Positions 17,576 through 26,176 of a stretch of 64,000 bases of DNA are shown here, piece by piece. The translations under genes were made by a program, and so were the position numbers. The stretch is from Planctomycetota bacterium (GTDB taxonomy: Bacteria; Planctomycetota; UBA8742; UBA2392). How positions within the stretch are numbered: position 1 is the first letter of the stretch; each line of letters begins with the position of its first letter. The notes under the pieces were generated by a model. The model saw only the letters and a list, made by a program, of their open reading frames with translations. It made no database searches and had not been told where the DNA came from. The DNA lies in the NCBI GenBank assembly GCA_019636215.1, contig JAHBXZ010000005.1:1-64000 (forward strand). The letters run 5' to 3'.

Positions 17576-18550
17576 ATGCCGCTTGCCCGCCCCATCGGCC
17601 ATGACCCCGTCCGACACTGGCTGAAGACCGCCATGGCCGGCGGCCGGGTGGCGGCGGCCTATATGTTTGCCGGGCCGGAAGGCATCGGCAAGTCGGGCCT
17701 GGCCATCGAGTTCGCCGCGGCATTACGCTGCCAGGCCGGCCAGGGCTGGGCCTGCGGCCAGTGCAATGAATGTGCGCGCGTGGCACGGGGCGTTCACCCC
17801 AACGTGCGCGTCTTTGCCAAGCCCGCGGAAAAAACCGAGTTCCCGGTAGAACTGGTGCGCGAAATCTGTGACGAGGCAGGCGTGAAACAACTGGAGCCGG
17901 GCCGGCGCGTTTTCGTAGTCCAGGATGCCGACCGGTTCAATGAAAGCAGCGCCAACGCGCTGCTCAAGACACTGGAGGAACCCCCGGCCGGGCTGACGTT
18001 TGTGCTGCTTTCGGCCAATGTCGCCGAAGTTCTGCCCACGATCCTTTCGCGTTGCCAGGCCGTGAGGTTTTCTGCCTTGAACCTGGATCAACTGGCGCAG
18101 GTCGCTGGCGCATGGGAAGGCCAGCCGGTGAACCCGCAGTCGCGCGCACTGCTGCTGCGCGCGGCCCAGGGCAGCCCCGGGCGGCTGCGCCGCATGCTGG
18201 AGTTCGGCACACTGGATTGCACCGAGTCCTTCCTGAAGCACGTGGCACGCGACCCGTTTGCCGCCGCCGAAGCACTGTCCGCGCATGTGCATGAATCCGA
18301 TGACAACGAACCACGGCGTGACCGGCTGCGCGAAGTGCTGGGCATACTTTCGGCGTGCCTGCGCGACCGCCTGGCCCTTTCGCTTGGTATCACCGACCTG
18401 CCCCTGCTGAAGGCGCCTGACCCGGGGCCAGCCGGTGCCGACGTGCTGGTGGCCGCACTGGCCAGGCTGGACAACCTGCGCCTGCGCGTCGACGGCAACG
18501 TAAACCTGAAGCTCGCCTGTGATGCCGCCGCGCTGGCGTGGCCGGCGTAA
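17576..18550 (+). CDS. holB: DNA polymerase III subunit delta prime
   Basis: Clamp-loader subunit (324 aa). Walker A GPEGIGKS is at 33-40. A zinc-binding module with Cys around CGQCNECAR (about 58-66) follows, then NALLKTLEEPP and the SRC motif (TILSRCQ), all typical of delta prime/DnaX-type clamp-loader proteins. Intact Walker A and SRC mean it could also be read as a short DnaX, but the size and lack of a tau tail favour HolB. The ATG at 17576 has no ribosome site; a -10-like CAGAAT lies six bases before it. Confidence 0.85.
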   Translation: MPLARPIGHDPVRHWLKTAMAGGRVAAAYMFAGPEGIGKSGLAIEFAAALRCQAGQGWACGQCNECARVARGVHPNVRVFAKPAEKTEFPVELVREICDEAGVKQLEPGRRVFVVQDADRFNESSANALLKTLEEPPAGLTFVLLSANVAEVLPTILSRCQAVRFSALNLDQLAQVAGAWEGQPVNPQSRALLLRAAQGSPGRLRRMLEFGTLDCTESFLKHVARDPFAAAEALSAHVHESDDNEPRRDRLREVLGILSACLRDRLALSLGITDLPLLKAPDPGPAGADVLVAALARLDNLRLRVDGNVNLKLACDAAALAWPA

Positions 18551-18602
18551 GCCTGAGCAGACCCTGTTGGGTCCGCCATGCCCTGACTAAGGTGATGCGC
18601 GC

Positions 18603-21257
18603 TTGAACATGACGCGCACATCCGCGGCGCTGCTGATGGTGCTGGCCTGCCTTGTGGCTGGCGCGGGCCTGTATGCCCAGGCCGAGACCACCGTCACCGG
18701 GCAGGTCGAGATCAGCTATGTGGTTGAAGATGGCGCGACTACGCACTGGGACATCTGGCGCGAAGGCACCGACGGCCCATTTGTGCTGGCGTTGCCCTAT
18801 GCCGTGCGGCTGACCTATGTGGACCGCACAATACCCAAGCCGGGCGCCGCGCCCAAGGTGAAGCAGCTTACGCTGCTGGCCGATCGTGCGTTGATCTGGT
18901 TCGAGCCCGAAACCAAAGATTCAGCCAGGGTTGCCAGCGACCCGTTTCTGGCCATGCGCGCCGGGGTCAAGAACCTGCAGTTCTACGGCGAAGGCCACAT
19001 CTGGATGAAGTACGCCGTAGACGAGCAGAGCATTACCCTTCGCGCCGACCGTACCTACCTGGATTTCACCCGCAGCAAGGTTGTCAGCTTCAACGCCAGG
19101 GGTGAAGAAGTCATTGCCGAAGAGCTGAACCTGCGCGGACGCCTGGACAATGTCAAGGCACACAGCGGCGCGGGCGACACCGGGGACAACACGGGCGCGC
19201 TGCCGATACCCAAAATCGGCGCCGCCATCGGCGATGCCGCCGACGAAGCCCGCGACCCTGCCCGCCATGAAGCCATCGGCGCGGCCCCAAACGACGATGC
19301 CGTCCCGCAGACGGCCGGGCGTCACAAGTCGCTGCCGCAGGAACGCGGCCAGCGGCTGTTCCTGCGCGCGCGCCAATTGCGGATTCTTTCCCTGAGCCCG
19401 CTGGAACAGGAAATCGAACTTGAGGAAGGCAGCATCAGCGCCAGTTCACTGGCGGTGGCCTCGTATTCGCTGGCCGCAAGCGCGCTGACCATCAAGCTGA
19501 CCAGGCTGCGCCAGACGGTGTGGGTTTCCAACCCGTCGATCCGCGTGCTTGACTACCCGTTGCTGCGCATCGGCGTGGATGACTACGCCTATGACCTGGA
19601 CAGCGCCCCGCCGGTGCGCCAGTTCGACCTTGGCCGATCCAGCCAGTACGGGTACTGGATTCGCACATACTTCGACGCGATTGCGGCCTATGACTTCTTT
19701 GCGGACCCCGAGCCGCCCTTTCGCCCGCTGCAGCTTGGCCCGCAGCTGGATTACTTTTCCGAACGCGGCTTCGGGTACGGCGTCAACCTGGATTGGGGCG
19801 GCATCAAGGCGTTTGAACCCTTCGGCCGCGCCAGCCTGCGAAGCTATTCCATCTACGACAGCGGAGACGACCGCGACCGCGCCCGCGAACTGGGATGGTT
19901 TCCGCTGGAAGACCGCCAGCGAGGCCGGGTGCTGGGGGCCTACAGCCAGAACTTCGGCGCTGGCTGGCAACTGGACAACATCTTTGCCTATGAAACCGAC
20001 GCCAACTTCCGGCGCGAATTCTATGAGCGCGAGGCACGAAACAACGACCCGAACTTCACGTACATCCAGCTGACCAAGCGCTCGGGCGACCTGAACTACT
20101 TCCTGCTGCTGGCCCCCCGCGTGCACCCCTGGCAGAACCGCACCGAGTATCTGCCGACACTTGGCTTTGATGTCTCGCGTGTTGCCGTCGGTGACTTTGG
20201 CCTGCAGATGTCCAGCCACGCCACGGCCTCGCTGCTGGTGCTTCGGCCCAAGGACGACAGCGACCCGCGCCCCAACGTGACAGTGCCGCGTGTTGATGGC
20301 GCGGCCTGGTTCAATCTGCCCCTGGAAGTAGGCCCCTTTGCCATTGACCCTTACGCCGGCGCGCGCGCCACCATGGCGACCACGTTTCTTACCACGAACC
20401 GTTCGGCAGGCAGGCCGGGACTCGGCCCCGACGGCACGTTCGGCGGGTTGCGCCCGGGCGACGCCGGCGAACACGGGTACCTGTACCGAGTCATGCCCTT
20501 TGTCGGTGCCAACCTTCAGACATTCTTCACGGGCACGTACCCGGACGTGAAAATCCCGTGGCTGGGCATTGACGGCCTGCGCCACGTTGTGGCCCCATTT
20601 GTTCGTTACAACAACGTACTGTGGAACAGCCTGGACGAAGTGCCCGAGCGCGCGTTCATCCCGATGGATCACATCGATGTGCTGGATGAGTTCCACGAAA
20701 TCCGCGTCGGCATCCGCAACCGCCTGCAGACCCGCAGCGGCTACGGCGACAAACGCCAGACCACGGATTACTTCGAGGTGATGGTCGAACTGCCCCTGTA
20801 TCCCCAGCGCCAGCGGGACAACGGCGGACGTTTTTACGGCGACCTTGAAGTCGCCGCGCAGTGGCGCCCGGCACCGGGGTTTGCGCTGGCCGGTTCGATG
20901 TTTCTGGACCCGGTTACCGGCAACTTCAACCGCGCCGAGGGCAGCTTTCGGTTCGACAGGCTGGGCATCGGACAGGCCAACCTTTACTACCGCCTGCTCA
21001 AGGGCAGGCACCAGGTAGTCGGCCTGCAACTGGACCTGACACTGTCAGAGCTTTACCGCATCGGCATCAAGCAGGAGTACGACCTGCAGAAGGGCGAGCT
21101 GCGCGACACCCGCGTGGAGCTATCCCGCCGGTTCCTGGAATCGTTCGACATCGGCCTGGTGTTCGCGCGCGACGCCGTGGACGGCGACATCGGCTTTTAC
21201 GTCAGCCTGAGCGCCGCGTTCCGCGCGCCCAAAGGTGGATCCAGCCTGCTGCGCTGA
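18603..21257 (+). CDS. lptD: LptD/OstA-like outer-membrane protein
   Basis: A large secreted beta-rich protein (884 aa) with a signal peptide (about 1-28). The N-terminal part (about 30-180) has the OstA/LptA-type repeat pattern (LLADRALIWFE; GEGHIWMKY; LRADRTYLDF). An Asp/Ala-rich linker (about 185-240) follows, then a long C-terminal region of alternating strands ending in VSLSAAFRAP. LptD inserts lipopolysaccharide into the outer leaflet, so this implies an LPS-like outer membrane. Homology is judged from pattern only; the paired Cys residues of enterobacterial LptD are not evident. TTG at 18603 is preferred because AAGGTGA lies seven bases before it; ATG at 18609 is the alternative. Confidence 0.7.
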   Translation: MNMTRTSAALLMVLACLVAGAGLYAQAETTVTGQVEISYVVEDGATTHWDIWREGTDGPFVLALPYAVRLTYVDRTIPKPGAAPKVKQLTLLADRALIWFEPETKDSARVASDPFLAMRAGVKNLQFYGEGHIWMKYAVDEQSITLRADRTYLDFTRSKVVSFNARGEEVIAEELNLRGRLDNVKAHSGAGDTGDNTGALPIPKIGAAIGDAADEARDPARHEAIGAAPNDDAVPQTAGRHKSLPQERGQRLFLRARQLRILSLSPLEQEIELEEGSISASSLAVASYSLAASALTIKLTRLRQTVWVSNPSIRVLDYPLLRIGVDDYAYDLDSAPPVRQFDLGRSSQYGYWIRTYFDAIAAYDFFADPEPPFRPLQLGPQLDYFSERGFGYGVNLDWGGIKAFEPFGRASLRSYSIYDSGDDRDRARELGWFPLEDRQRGRVLGAYSQNFGAGWQLDNIFAYETDANFRREFYEREARNNDPNFTYIQLTKRSGDLNYFLLLAPRVHPWQNRTEYLPTLGFDVSRVAVGDFGLQMSSHATASLLVLRPKDDSDPRPNVTVPRVDGAAWFNLPLEVGPFAIDPYAGARATMATTFLTTNRSAGRPGLGPDGTFGGLRPGDAGEHGYLYRVMPFVGANLQTFFTGTYPDVKIPWLGIDGLRHVVAPFVRYNNVLWNSLDEVPERAFIPMDHIDVLDEFHEIRVGIRNRLQTRSGYGDKRQTTDYFEVMVELPLYPQRQRDNGGRFYGDLEVAAQWRPAPGFALAGSMFLDPVTGNFNRAEGSFRFDRLGIGQANLYYRLLKGRHQVVGLQLDLTLSELYRIGIKQEYDLQKGELRDTRVELSRRFLESFDIGLVFARDAVDGDIGFYVSLSAAFRAPKGGSSLLR

Positions 21258-21339
21258 CGCGTGGGCGCGCGCCACGCCGGCAGGTGCTTCACACTGGCCG
21301 AGGCCGTTGCAGGAATTAGGCTGCCCGTCAGGAGACCGC

Positions 21340-22647
21340 ATGAAACTTTCTGTCATTGGTTCCGGTCACGTCGGCCTGGTTACCGGCGTCTGCTTTGCCG
21401 AAAAGGGCCACGAGATGCTTTGCGTGGACCACGACAACGAGAAACTTGCCAGGCTCAAGAAGGGCGAATCACCGTTCTATGAACCGGGCATGAACGAACT
21501 TCTGCAGAAGCACCAGGCCACGGGACGCCTCAAGTTCTCCAACCGCACCGAAGACGCCGTCGAGTTCGGGCAGGCAATCTTTATCTGCGTCGGTACACCC
21601 AGCACAGCACGCGGCAAGGCCGACATGACGTACATCGAAAAAGCCGCCCAGACGATTGCCGAAAACCTGAAAGAGTACCGCCTGGTGGTTGAGAAAAGCA
21701 CCGTCCCGATCAAGACCGGCGATCGCATCAAGCGCACGATTTCCCGCTATGTAAGGGGCGACGCGCAGTTCGATGTGGCCAGCAACCCCGAGTTCCTGCG
21801 CGAAGGCAGCGCCATTGAGGACACCCTGAAGCCAGACCGCGTTGTGGTCGGAGTAGACAGCGCCAAGGCCGAAGCCCTGCTGCGCGAAATCTATGCCGGC
21901 TTCAACTGCCCCATGGTGGTCACCAGCGTGGGCAGCGCGGAGCTGATCAAGCATGCCAGCAACAGCTTTCTTGCCCTGAAGATCACCTTTGCCAACTGGC
22001 TGGCCCGCCTGTGCGAGGCCAGCGGCGCTGACGTGGAACAGGTCGTACACGGAATGGGCCTGGACCACCGCATCGGCCGGCATTTTCTGAACGCCGGCAT
22101 CGGCTATGGCGGAAGCTGCTTCCCCAAAGATGTGGACGCACTGGCGCACATTGCCGAAGAACTTGGCGTGGATGCCGCGTTGATCCGCCTGATCAGCGAA
22201 ACCAACAAGACCCAGTTGCAGCGCTTTTACGACAAGCTGGAAAGCGAACTGTGGGTGCTGAACGACAAGACCATCGCGATCTGGGGCCTGGCATTCAAGC
22301 CCAACACCGACGACCTGCGCGAAGCACCGGCCCTGCGCCTGATCGAGATGCTGAAAAAGGCCGGCGCGAAGCTGCGCGTGCACGACCCCGTGGCCATGCC
22401 AAACACCCGCAAGGTGCACCCTGACCTGTACTACGCCAAGGATGCCGTGGACGCCTGCGCCGGGGCCGATGCGCTGGTGGTGTGCACCGAATGGCCGCAG
22501 TACCGCGACCTCGACCTTGCCAAGGTAAAGGCAACCCTGCGTGTGCCGATCATCTTTGATGGCCGCAACTGCATTGACCGCAAGCGCGCGGCAGAACTGA
22601 GCATGAAATTGTTCGGCATCGGCAAAGAGCCGATTGGCGCCGAGTAA
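21340..22647 (+). CDS. ugd: UDP-glucose 6-dehydrogenase
   Basis: Oxidises UDP-glucose to UDP-glucuronate, a precursor for polysaccharide and LPS sugars (435 aa). NAD-binding GSGHVG is at 7-12; the catalytic Cys is C260 in GGSCFPKD (257-264); the C-terminal UDP-binding domain contains GLAFKPNTDDLREAP. CAGGAGA precedes the ATG. It follows the lptD-like gene by 82 bp, which suits an envelope role. Confidence 0.95.
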   Translation: MKLSVIGSGHVGLVTGVCFAEKGHEMLCVDHDNEKLARLKKGESPFYEPGMNELLQKHQATGRLKFSNRTEDAVEFGQAIFICVGTPSTARGKADMTYIEKAAQTIAENLKEYRLVVEKSTVPIKTGDRIKRTISRYVRGDAQFDVASNPEFLREGSAIEDTLKPDRVVVGVDSAKAEALLREIYAGFNCPMVVTSVGSAELIKHASNSFLALKITFANWLARLCEASGADVEQVVHGMGLDHRIGRHFLNAGIGYGGSCFPKDVDALAHIAEELGVDAALIRLISETNKTQLQRFYDKLESELWVLNDKTIAIWGLAFKPNTDDLREAPALRLIEMLKKAGAKLRVHDPVAMPNTRKVHPDLYYAKDAVDACAGADALVVCTEWPQYRDLDLAKVKATLRVPIIFDGRNCIDRKRAAELSMKLFGIGKEPIGAE

Positions 22648-22712
22648 GTCCGCGGCCGGAAGCAGGCGACCGGGCCTATCCCTGCGGGCACCGGCAAACG
22701 AGAATCGACCCC

Positions 22713-23825
22713 ATGCTGATCCTGGGCATTGAAACTTCCTGCGATGACACCGCCGTTGCGCTGGTGGAAGACGGCATGCGCATACGCGCCGCCGGTCGCC
22801 TCAGCCAGGAAAAGCTGCATGCCAAGTACGGCGGCATCGTGCCTGAGGTCGCCTGCCGCGCGCACTACGAAACCCTGCTGCCGATCATCGAGAACACCTG
22901 CAACCAGGCCGGCTGCGCCCTGCGCGACGTGGACGCGATTGCCGTAACCAACCAGCCCGGCCTTGTGGGAAGCCTTTACATCGGGCTGAGCACCGCCAAG
23001 GCTCTGGCCTGGGCATTGCAGAAGCCGCTGGCCACCGTGGATCACATTGAGGCCCACATTTACGCCGCCCACATGGCCGACCCTGAACTGGATTACCCCC
23101 ATGTGTCCGTCGTCGTAAGCGGCGGCCACACGGACATCTTTTACAGCGAAGGCCCGCTGGAGCATTCGCTGATCACCCGGACGCTGGATGACGCGGCCGG
23201 GGAATGCTTCGACAAAGTGGCTTCGTTGCTGGGCCTGGGTTACCCCGGCGGCCCCGCCATCCAGATGACCAGCCTGGGCGGCAACGCCGATGCCGTGACC
23301 TACCCGCGCGGCGACGCCGGGCCGGAGGGCTTGCAGATCAGTTTTTCAGGCCTGAAGACCGCGGTGCTGAACGACCTGCGCAAACGCGGCTTTGTCATGG
23401 AAGCCCAGCGCAACAGCGGGCGCATGTTGACCACGCCCGAGACGCCGGTACCGCGCAGTGAAACGCGGACACTCAGTGTGCGGCTGCCGCTGGCAGACAT
23501 TGCCGCCAGCTTTCAGGAGGCCGCCGTGGATATCCTGGTGCGCGCCACGCTTTCCAGCACGCGCCAGACCCGCTGCAAATCCGTTGCCCTTGCCGGTGGT
23601 GTTGCCGCCAACAAGCGGCTGCGCGAAAAAATGGCCGCGGCCTGCAAGGCCCAGAAGAACACCAGGTTCACGGCCGCGCCGATCAACCTGTGCACGGACA
23701 ACGCCGAGATGGTCGCCGGGCTTGGGTTTCACAAGGTCATTACCAGCCAGTACGCCGGCCTGGATGCCGACGTTCTTCCGAACAAGATCGAGAAGCGTCT
23801 GCGCGCCGAGGTCGCGGGCGAATAA
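22713..23825 (+). CDS. tsaD: tRNA N6-threonylcarbamoyladenosine synthase catalytic subunit
   Basis: With TsaB and TsaE it transfers the threonylcarbamoyl group to A37 of ANN-decoding tRNAs (370 aa). ASKHA-fold motifs are clear: GIETSCDDTAVA at the start, metal-binding H111 and H115 in HIEAHIYAAH, and the C-terminal DNAEMVAGLG. About 25 residues longer than usual because of an insertion around residues 225-250 (NSGRMLTTPETPVPRSETRT). Starts without a visible ribosome site. Confidence 0.96.
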   Translation: MLILGIETSCDDTAVALVEDGMRIRAAGRLSQEKLHAKYGGIVPEVACRAHYETLLPIIENTCNQAGCALRDVDAIAVTNQPGLVGSLYIGLSTAKALAWALQKPLATVDHIEAHIYAAHMADPELDYPHVSVVVSGGHTDIFYSEGPLEHSLITRTLDDAAGECFDKVASLLGLGYPGGPAIQMTSLGGNADAVTYPRGDAGPEGLQISFSGLKTAVLNDLRKRGFVMEAQRNSGRMLTTPETPVPRSETRTLSVRLPLADIAASFQEAAVDILVRATLSSTRQTRCKSVALAGGVAANKRLREKMAAACKAQKNTRFTAAPINLCTDNAEMVAGLGFHKVITSQYAGLDADVLPNKIEKRLRAEVAGE

Positions 23826-23826
23826 C

Positions 23827-24804
23827 GTGGCCGTGTTCCGGTACAACCCGGGATCCATGCCGCCTGCCACCATCGCGCTGGTGGTGATGAACCTCGCCAT
23901 TGCCCTGATTGACAGCATGAACGACGCCGCCCTGGAACGCCTGCTGTGGGCGCGCGGCATTGACATTCATTACGGCCAGTGGTGGCGACTGGCCGGCTGT
24001 ACCGTGGTTCACGCAAGCTGGATGCATGTGGCCTTCAACTGCTATGGCATCTATGTGCTGGGAAGGCTTCTGGAAGGCCTGCAAGGCTGGCGGGCAGTGG
24101 TTGGTGTGTACGTGATTTCGGCACTGGGGGGCGCGGCGCTTGGTGTCGCGTTCAATGACCCGCAGACGCCCATGGTCGGGGCTTCGGGCGCGGCCTATGG
24201 GCTGATGGGTGCGGTGCTTGGGTTCTTCTATGTCAAGACGGGCAGCGTAGCCGGCATCTGGCAGGTACCGGCCAGCCGGCAGCTCGCCATCTGGTTTCTT
24301 GTCGGCGTCGGAGTCAGCCTGGCGCCGGGCATCAGCCTGCTGGGGCACGTGGGCGGCTTTGTGCCCGGCGTGCTGCTGGGTGTGTACCTTGAGCTGCGAT
24401 ACACGCGGCGCGCCGACCTGTACCACCACCTGTCGGCCGGCGTGATGTGCCTGCTGGTCGTGGGGTTCTGCGCCTATGCCGTGTATCCATTCCGCAGTGG
24501 CAACCTGTATGCCGCGCGGGCCCTTGCAGCCTACGAACGCGGCGACCTGCAGGCCGGTGACGATCTGGTCAAGCGGGCCAAGGCGCAGGGCACCAGCGGC
24601 GGCGTCGACTCTTTGGTAACCCACCTGGAATTGTGGCGCAAGTACAGCGCCCTGAACCCGCGCGAGTTCAACGACTCCGTGCTGCGCTGGCCCCTGACCG
24701 CAGTCCGCAGGCAGGACATGGCTGGCTCCGGGCCCTGGCGGTTTCTGCGCCAGGACATGATCCGCGATGACCACGTCGAACCGGACGACACGCCCCGGGA
24801 GTGA
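23827..24804 (+). CDS. Rhomboid-family intramembrane serine protease
   Basis: A 325-aa membrane protein. The catalytic Ser is S120 in GASGAAYG and the His is H174 in GHVGGF; N71 in the HVAFNCYG segment matches the oxyanion-side Asn. About six membrane helices span 15-240, followed by a soluble tail of ~85 residues with Asp/Arg-rich ends. The start is uncertain: GTG at 23827 is two bases after the tsaD stop, and ATG at 23857 is possible. Substrates unknown. Confidence 0.85.
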   Translation: MAVFRYNPGSMPPATIALVVMNLAIALIDSMNDAALERLLWARGIDIHYGQWWRLAGCTVVHASWMHVAFNCYGIYVLGRLLEGLQGWRAVVGVYVISALGGAALGVAFNDPQTPMVGASGAAYGLMGAVLGFFYVKTGSVAGIWQVPASRQLAIWFLVGVGVSLAPGISLLGHVGGFVPGVLLGVYLELRYTRRADLYHHLSAGVMCLLVVGFCAYAVYPFRSGNLYAARALAAYERGDLQAGDDLVKRAKAQGTSGGVDSLVTHLELWRKYSALNPREFNDSVLRWPLTAVRRQDMAGSGPWRFLRQDMIRDDHVEPDDTPRE

Positions 24805-24820
24805 CGGCACCCGCAGTCGC

Positions 24821-24849
24821 TTGCCGCGCGCGCCCGCGCACACTAGATT
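24821..24849 (+). promoter_or_regulatory. hemL promoter, leaderless type
   Basis: TTGCCG (24821-24826), a 17-bp spacer and TAGATT (24844-24849) lie exactly six bases before the hemL ATG, which lacks a ribosome binding site. The transcript would begin at or within a few bases of the start codon. Confidence 0.5.
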
Positions 24850-24855
24850 CCGCCC

Positions 24856-26142
24856 ATGGCCACCAACCAAGATGCGTTTGACGAGGCGCGGCAGTTCATT
24901 GCCGGGGGTGTCAACAGCCCCGTGCGCGCGTTTCGGGCCGTAGGCGAAACACCGGTGTTCTTTGCCGCCGGGTTCGGCTCGCGCGTTACCGACATTGAGG
25001 GCCACGAATACATCGATTACGTGGGCAGTTGGGGCCCGCACATCCTTGGCCACGCGCCAGAGGCCGTGATCACGGCCATCACCCGCGCGGCCAAGGCCAG
25101 CACCAGCTTCGGCGCGCCGACCGTCAGCGAAACCACCCTGGCCAAGCTGATCTGCGAATCACTCAACGGCTGCGAGCGCATCCGCCTGACCAGCAGCGGC
25201 ACAGAAGCCACCATGAGTGCCCTGCGCGTCGCCCGTGGCTTCACCGGGCGCAAGCTGGTGGTCAAGTTTGCCGGCTGCTACCACGGGCACGTCGACAGCC
25301 TTCTGGTCAGCGCCGGCAGCGGCGCGCTGACACTTGGCAACCCCGACAGTGCCGGGGTCAGCCCCGCCGTGGCCGCCGAAACCATCGTGGTTCCCTACAA
25401 CGATGTTGCGGCCGTGGAACGCGCATTTGCCCAGTACGGGGCCGACATCGCCTGCACCATCCTTGAGCCCGTGGCGGGCAACATGGGCGTTGTGCTGCCC
25501 ACCCGCGGCTACCTGGAATCCCTGGCCGCCATCACGCACGAGGCCGGGTCATTGCTGATCGTCGACGAAGTGATGACGGGCTTTCGCGTGGCATGGGGCG
25601 GCGCACAGCGGCTGTTCGATATCCAGCCGGACCTCACGGTGCTGGGCAAAGTGATCGGTGGCGGCATGCCGCTGGCGGCTTTTGGCGGACGCGCCGACAT
25701 CATGGCCGTGATCGCGCCCGACGGCCCGGTTTACCAGGCCGGTACACTTTCGGGTAACCCGGTTGCTGTCAGCGCAGGTTTGGCGGCACTCACGCAGCTC
25801 AAGAACACACCGGCCATCTACCGGCGGCTGGAGGTGCTGTCGGCGCGCCTGGCGGCAGGCCTGCAGGAAAGCGCCGAGCGCCACCGCATCCCGCTGTACA
25901 TCGCACGTTGCGGCAGCATGTTGACACCATTCTTTCAGCAGGGACCGGTGCGCGACCTTGAAGGCGCCAAGCGCAGCGATACTGCGCAGTTTGCGCGCTT
26001 TCACACACTCATGCGCGGCCTGGGCGTGTACCTGCCGCCAAGCCAGTTCGAGGCGTGGTTCGTCAGCAACGCCCACACCTTCAAAGACATCGACACAACA
26101 CTGGCCGCCGCCGACGCGGCCTTTGCGCAGCTGAACAAGTAG
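24856..26142 (+). CDS. hemL: Glutamate-1-semialdehyde 2,1-aminomutase
   Basis: PLP enzyme that makes 5-aminolevulinate in the C5 tetrapyrrole pathway (428 aa). It has the NSPVRAF substrate-gate motif (20-26), the PLP-binding Asp in IVDEVMTGFR (D237) and the Schiff-base Lys in LGKVIGGGMP (K265). Full length. The C5 pathway excludes ALA synthase as the route in this organism, as far as this window shows. Confidence 0.97.
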   Translation: MATNQDAFDEARQFIAGGVNSPVRAFRAVGETPVFFAAGFGSRVTDIEGHEYIDYVGSWGPHILGHAPEAVITAITRAAKASTSFGAPTVSETTLAKLICESLNGCERIRLTSSGTEATMSALRVARGFTGRKLVVKFAGCYHGHVDSLLVSAGSGALTLGNPDSAGVSPAVAAETIVVPYNDVAAVERAFAQYGADIACTILEPVAGNMGVVLPTRGYLESLAAITHEAGSLLIVDEVMTGFRVAWGGAQRLFDIQPDLTVLGKVIGGGMPLAAFGGRADIMAVIAPDGPVYQAGTLSGNPVAVSAGLAALTQLKNTPAIYRRLEVLSARLAAGLQESAERHRIPLYIARCGSMLTPFFQQGPVRDLEGAKRSDTAQFARFHTLMRGLGVYLPPSQFEAWFVSNAHTFKDIDTTLAAADAAFAQLNK

Positions 26143-26176
26143 ACCCATTGCCGCAGCGCCGCGATACAATGACCCC

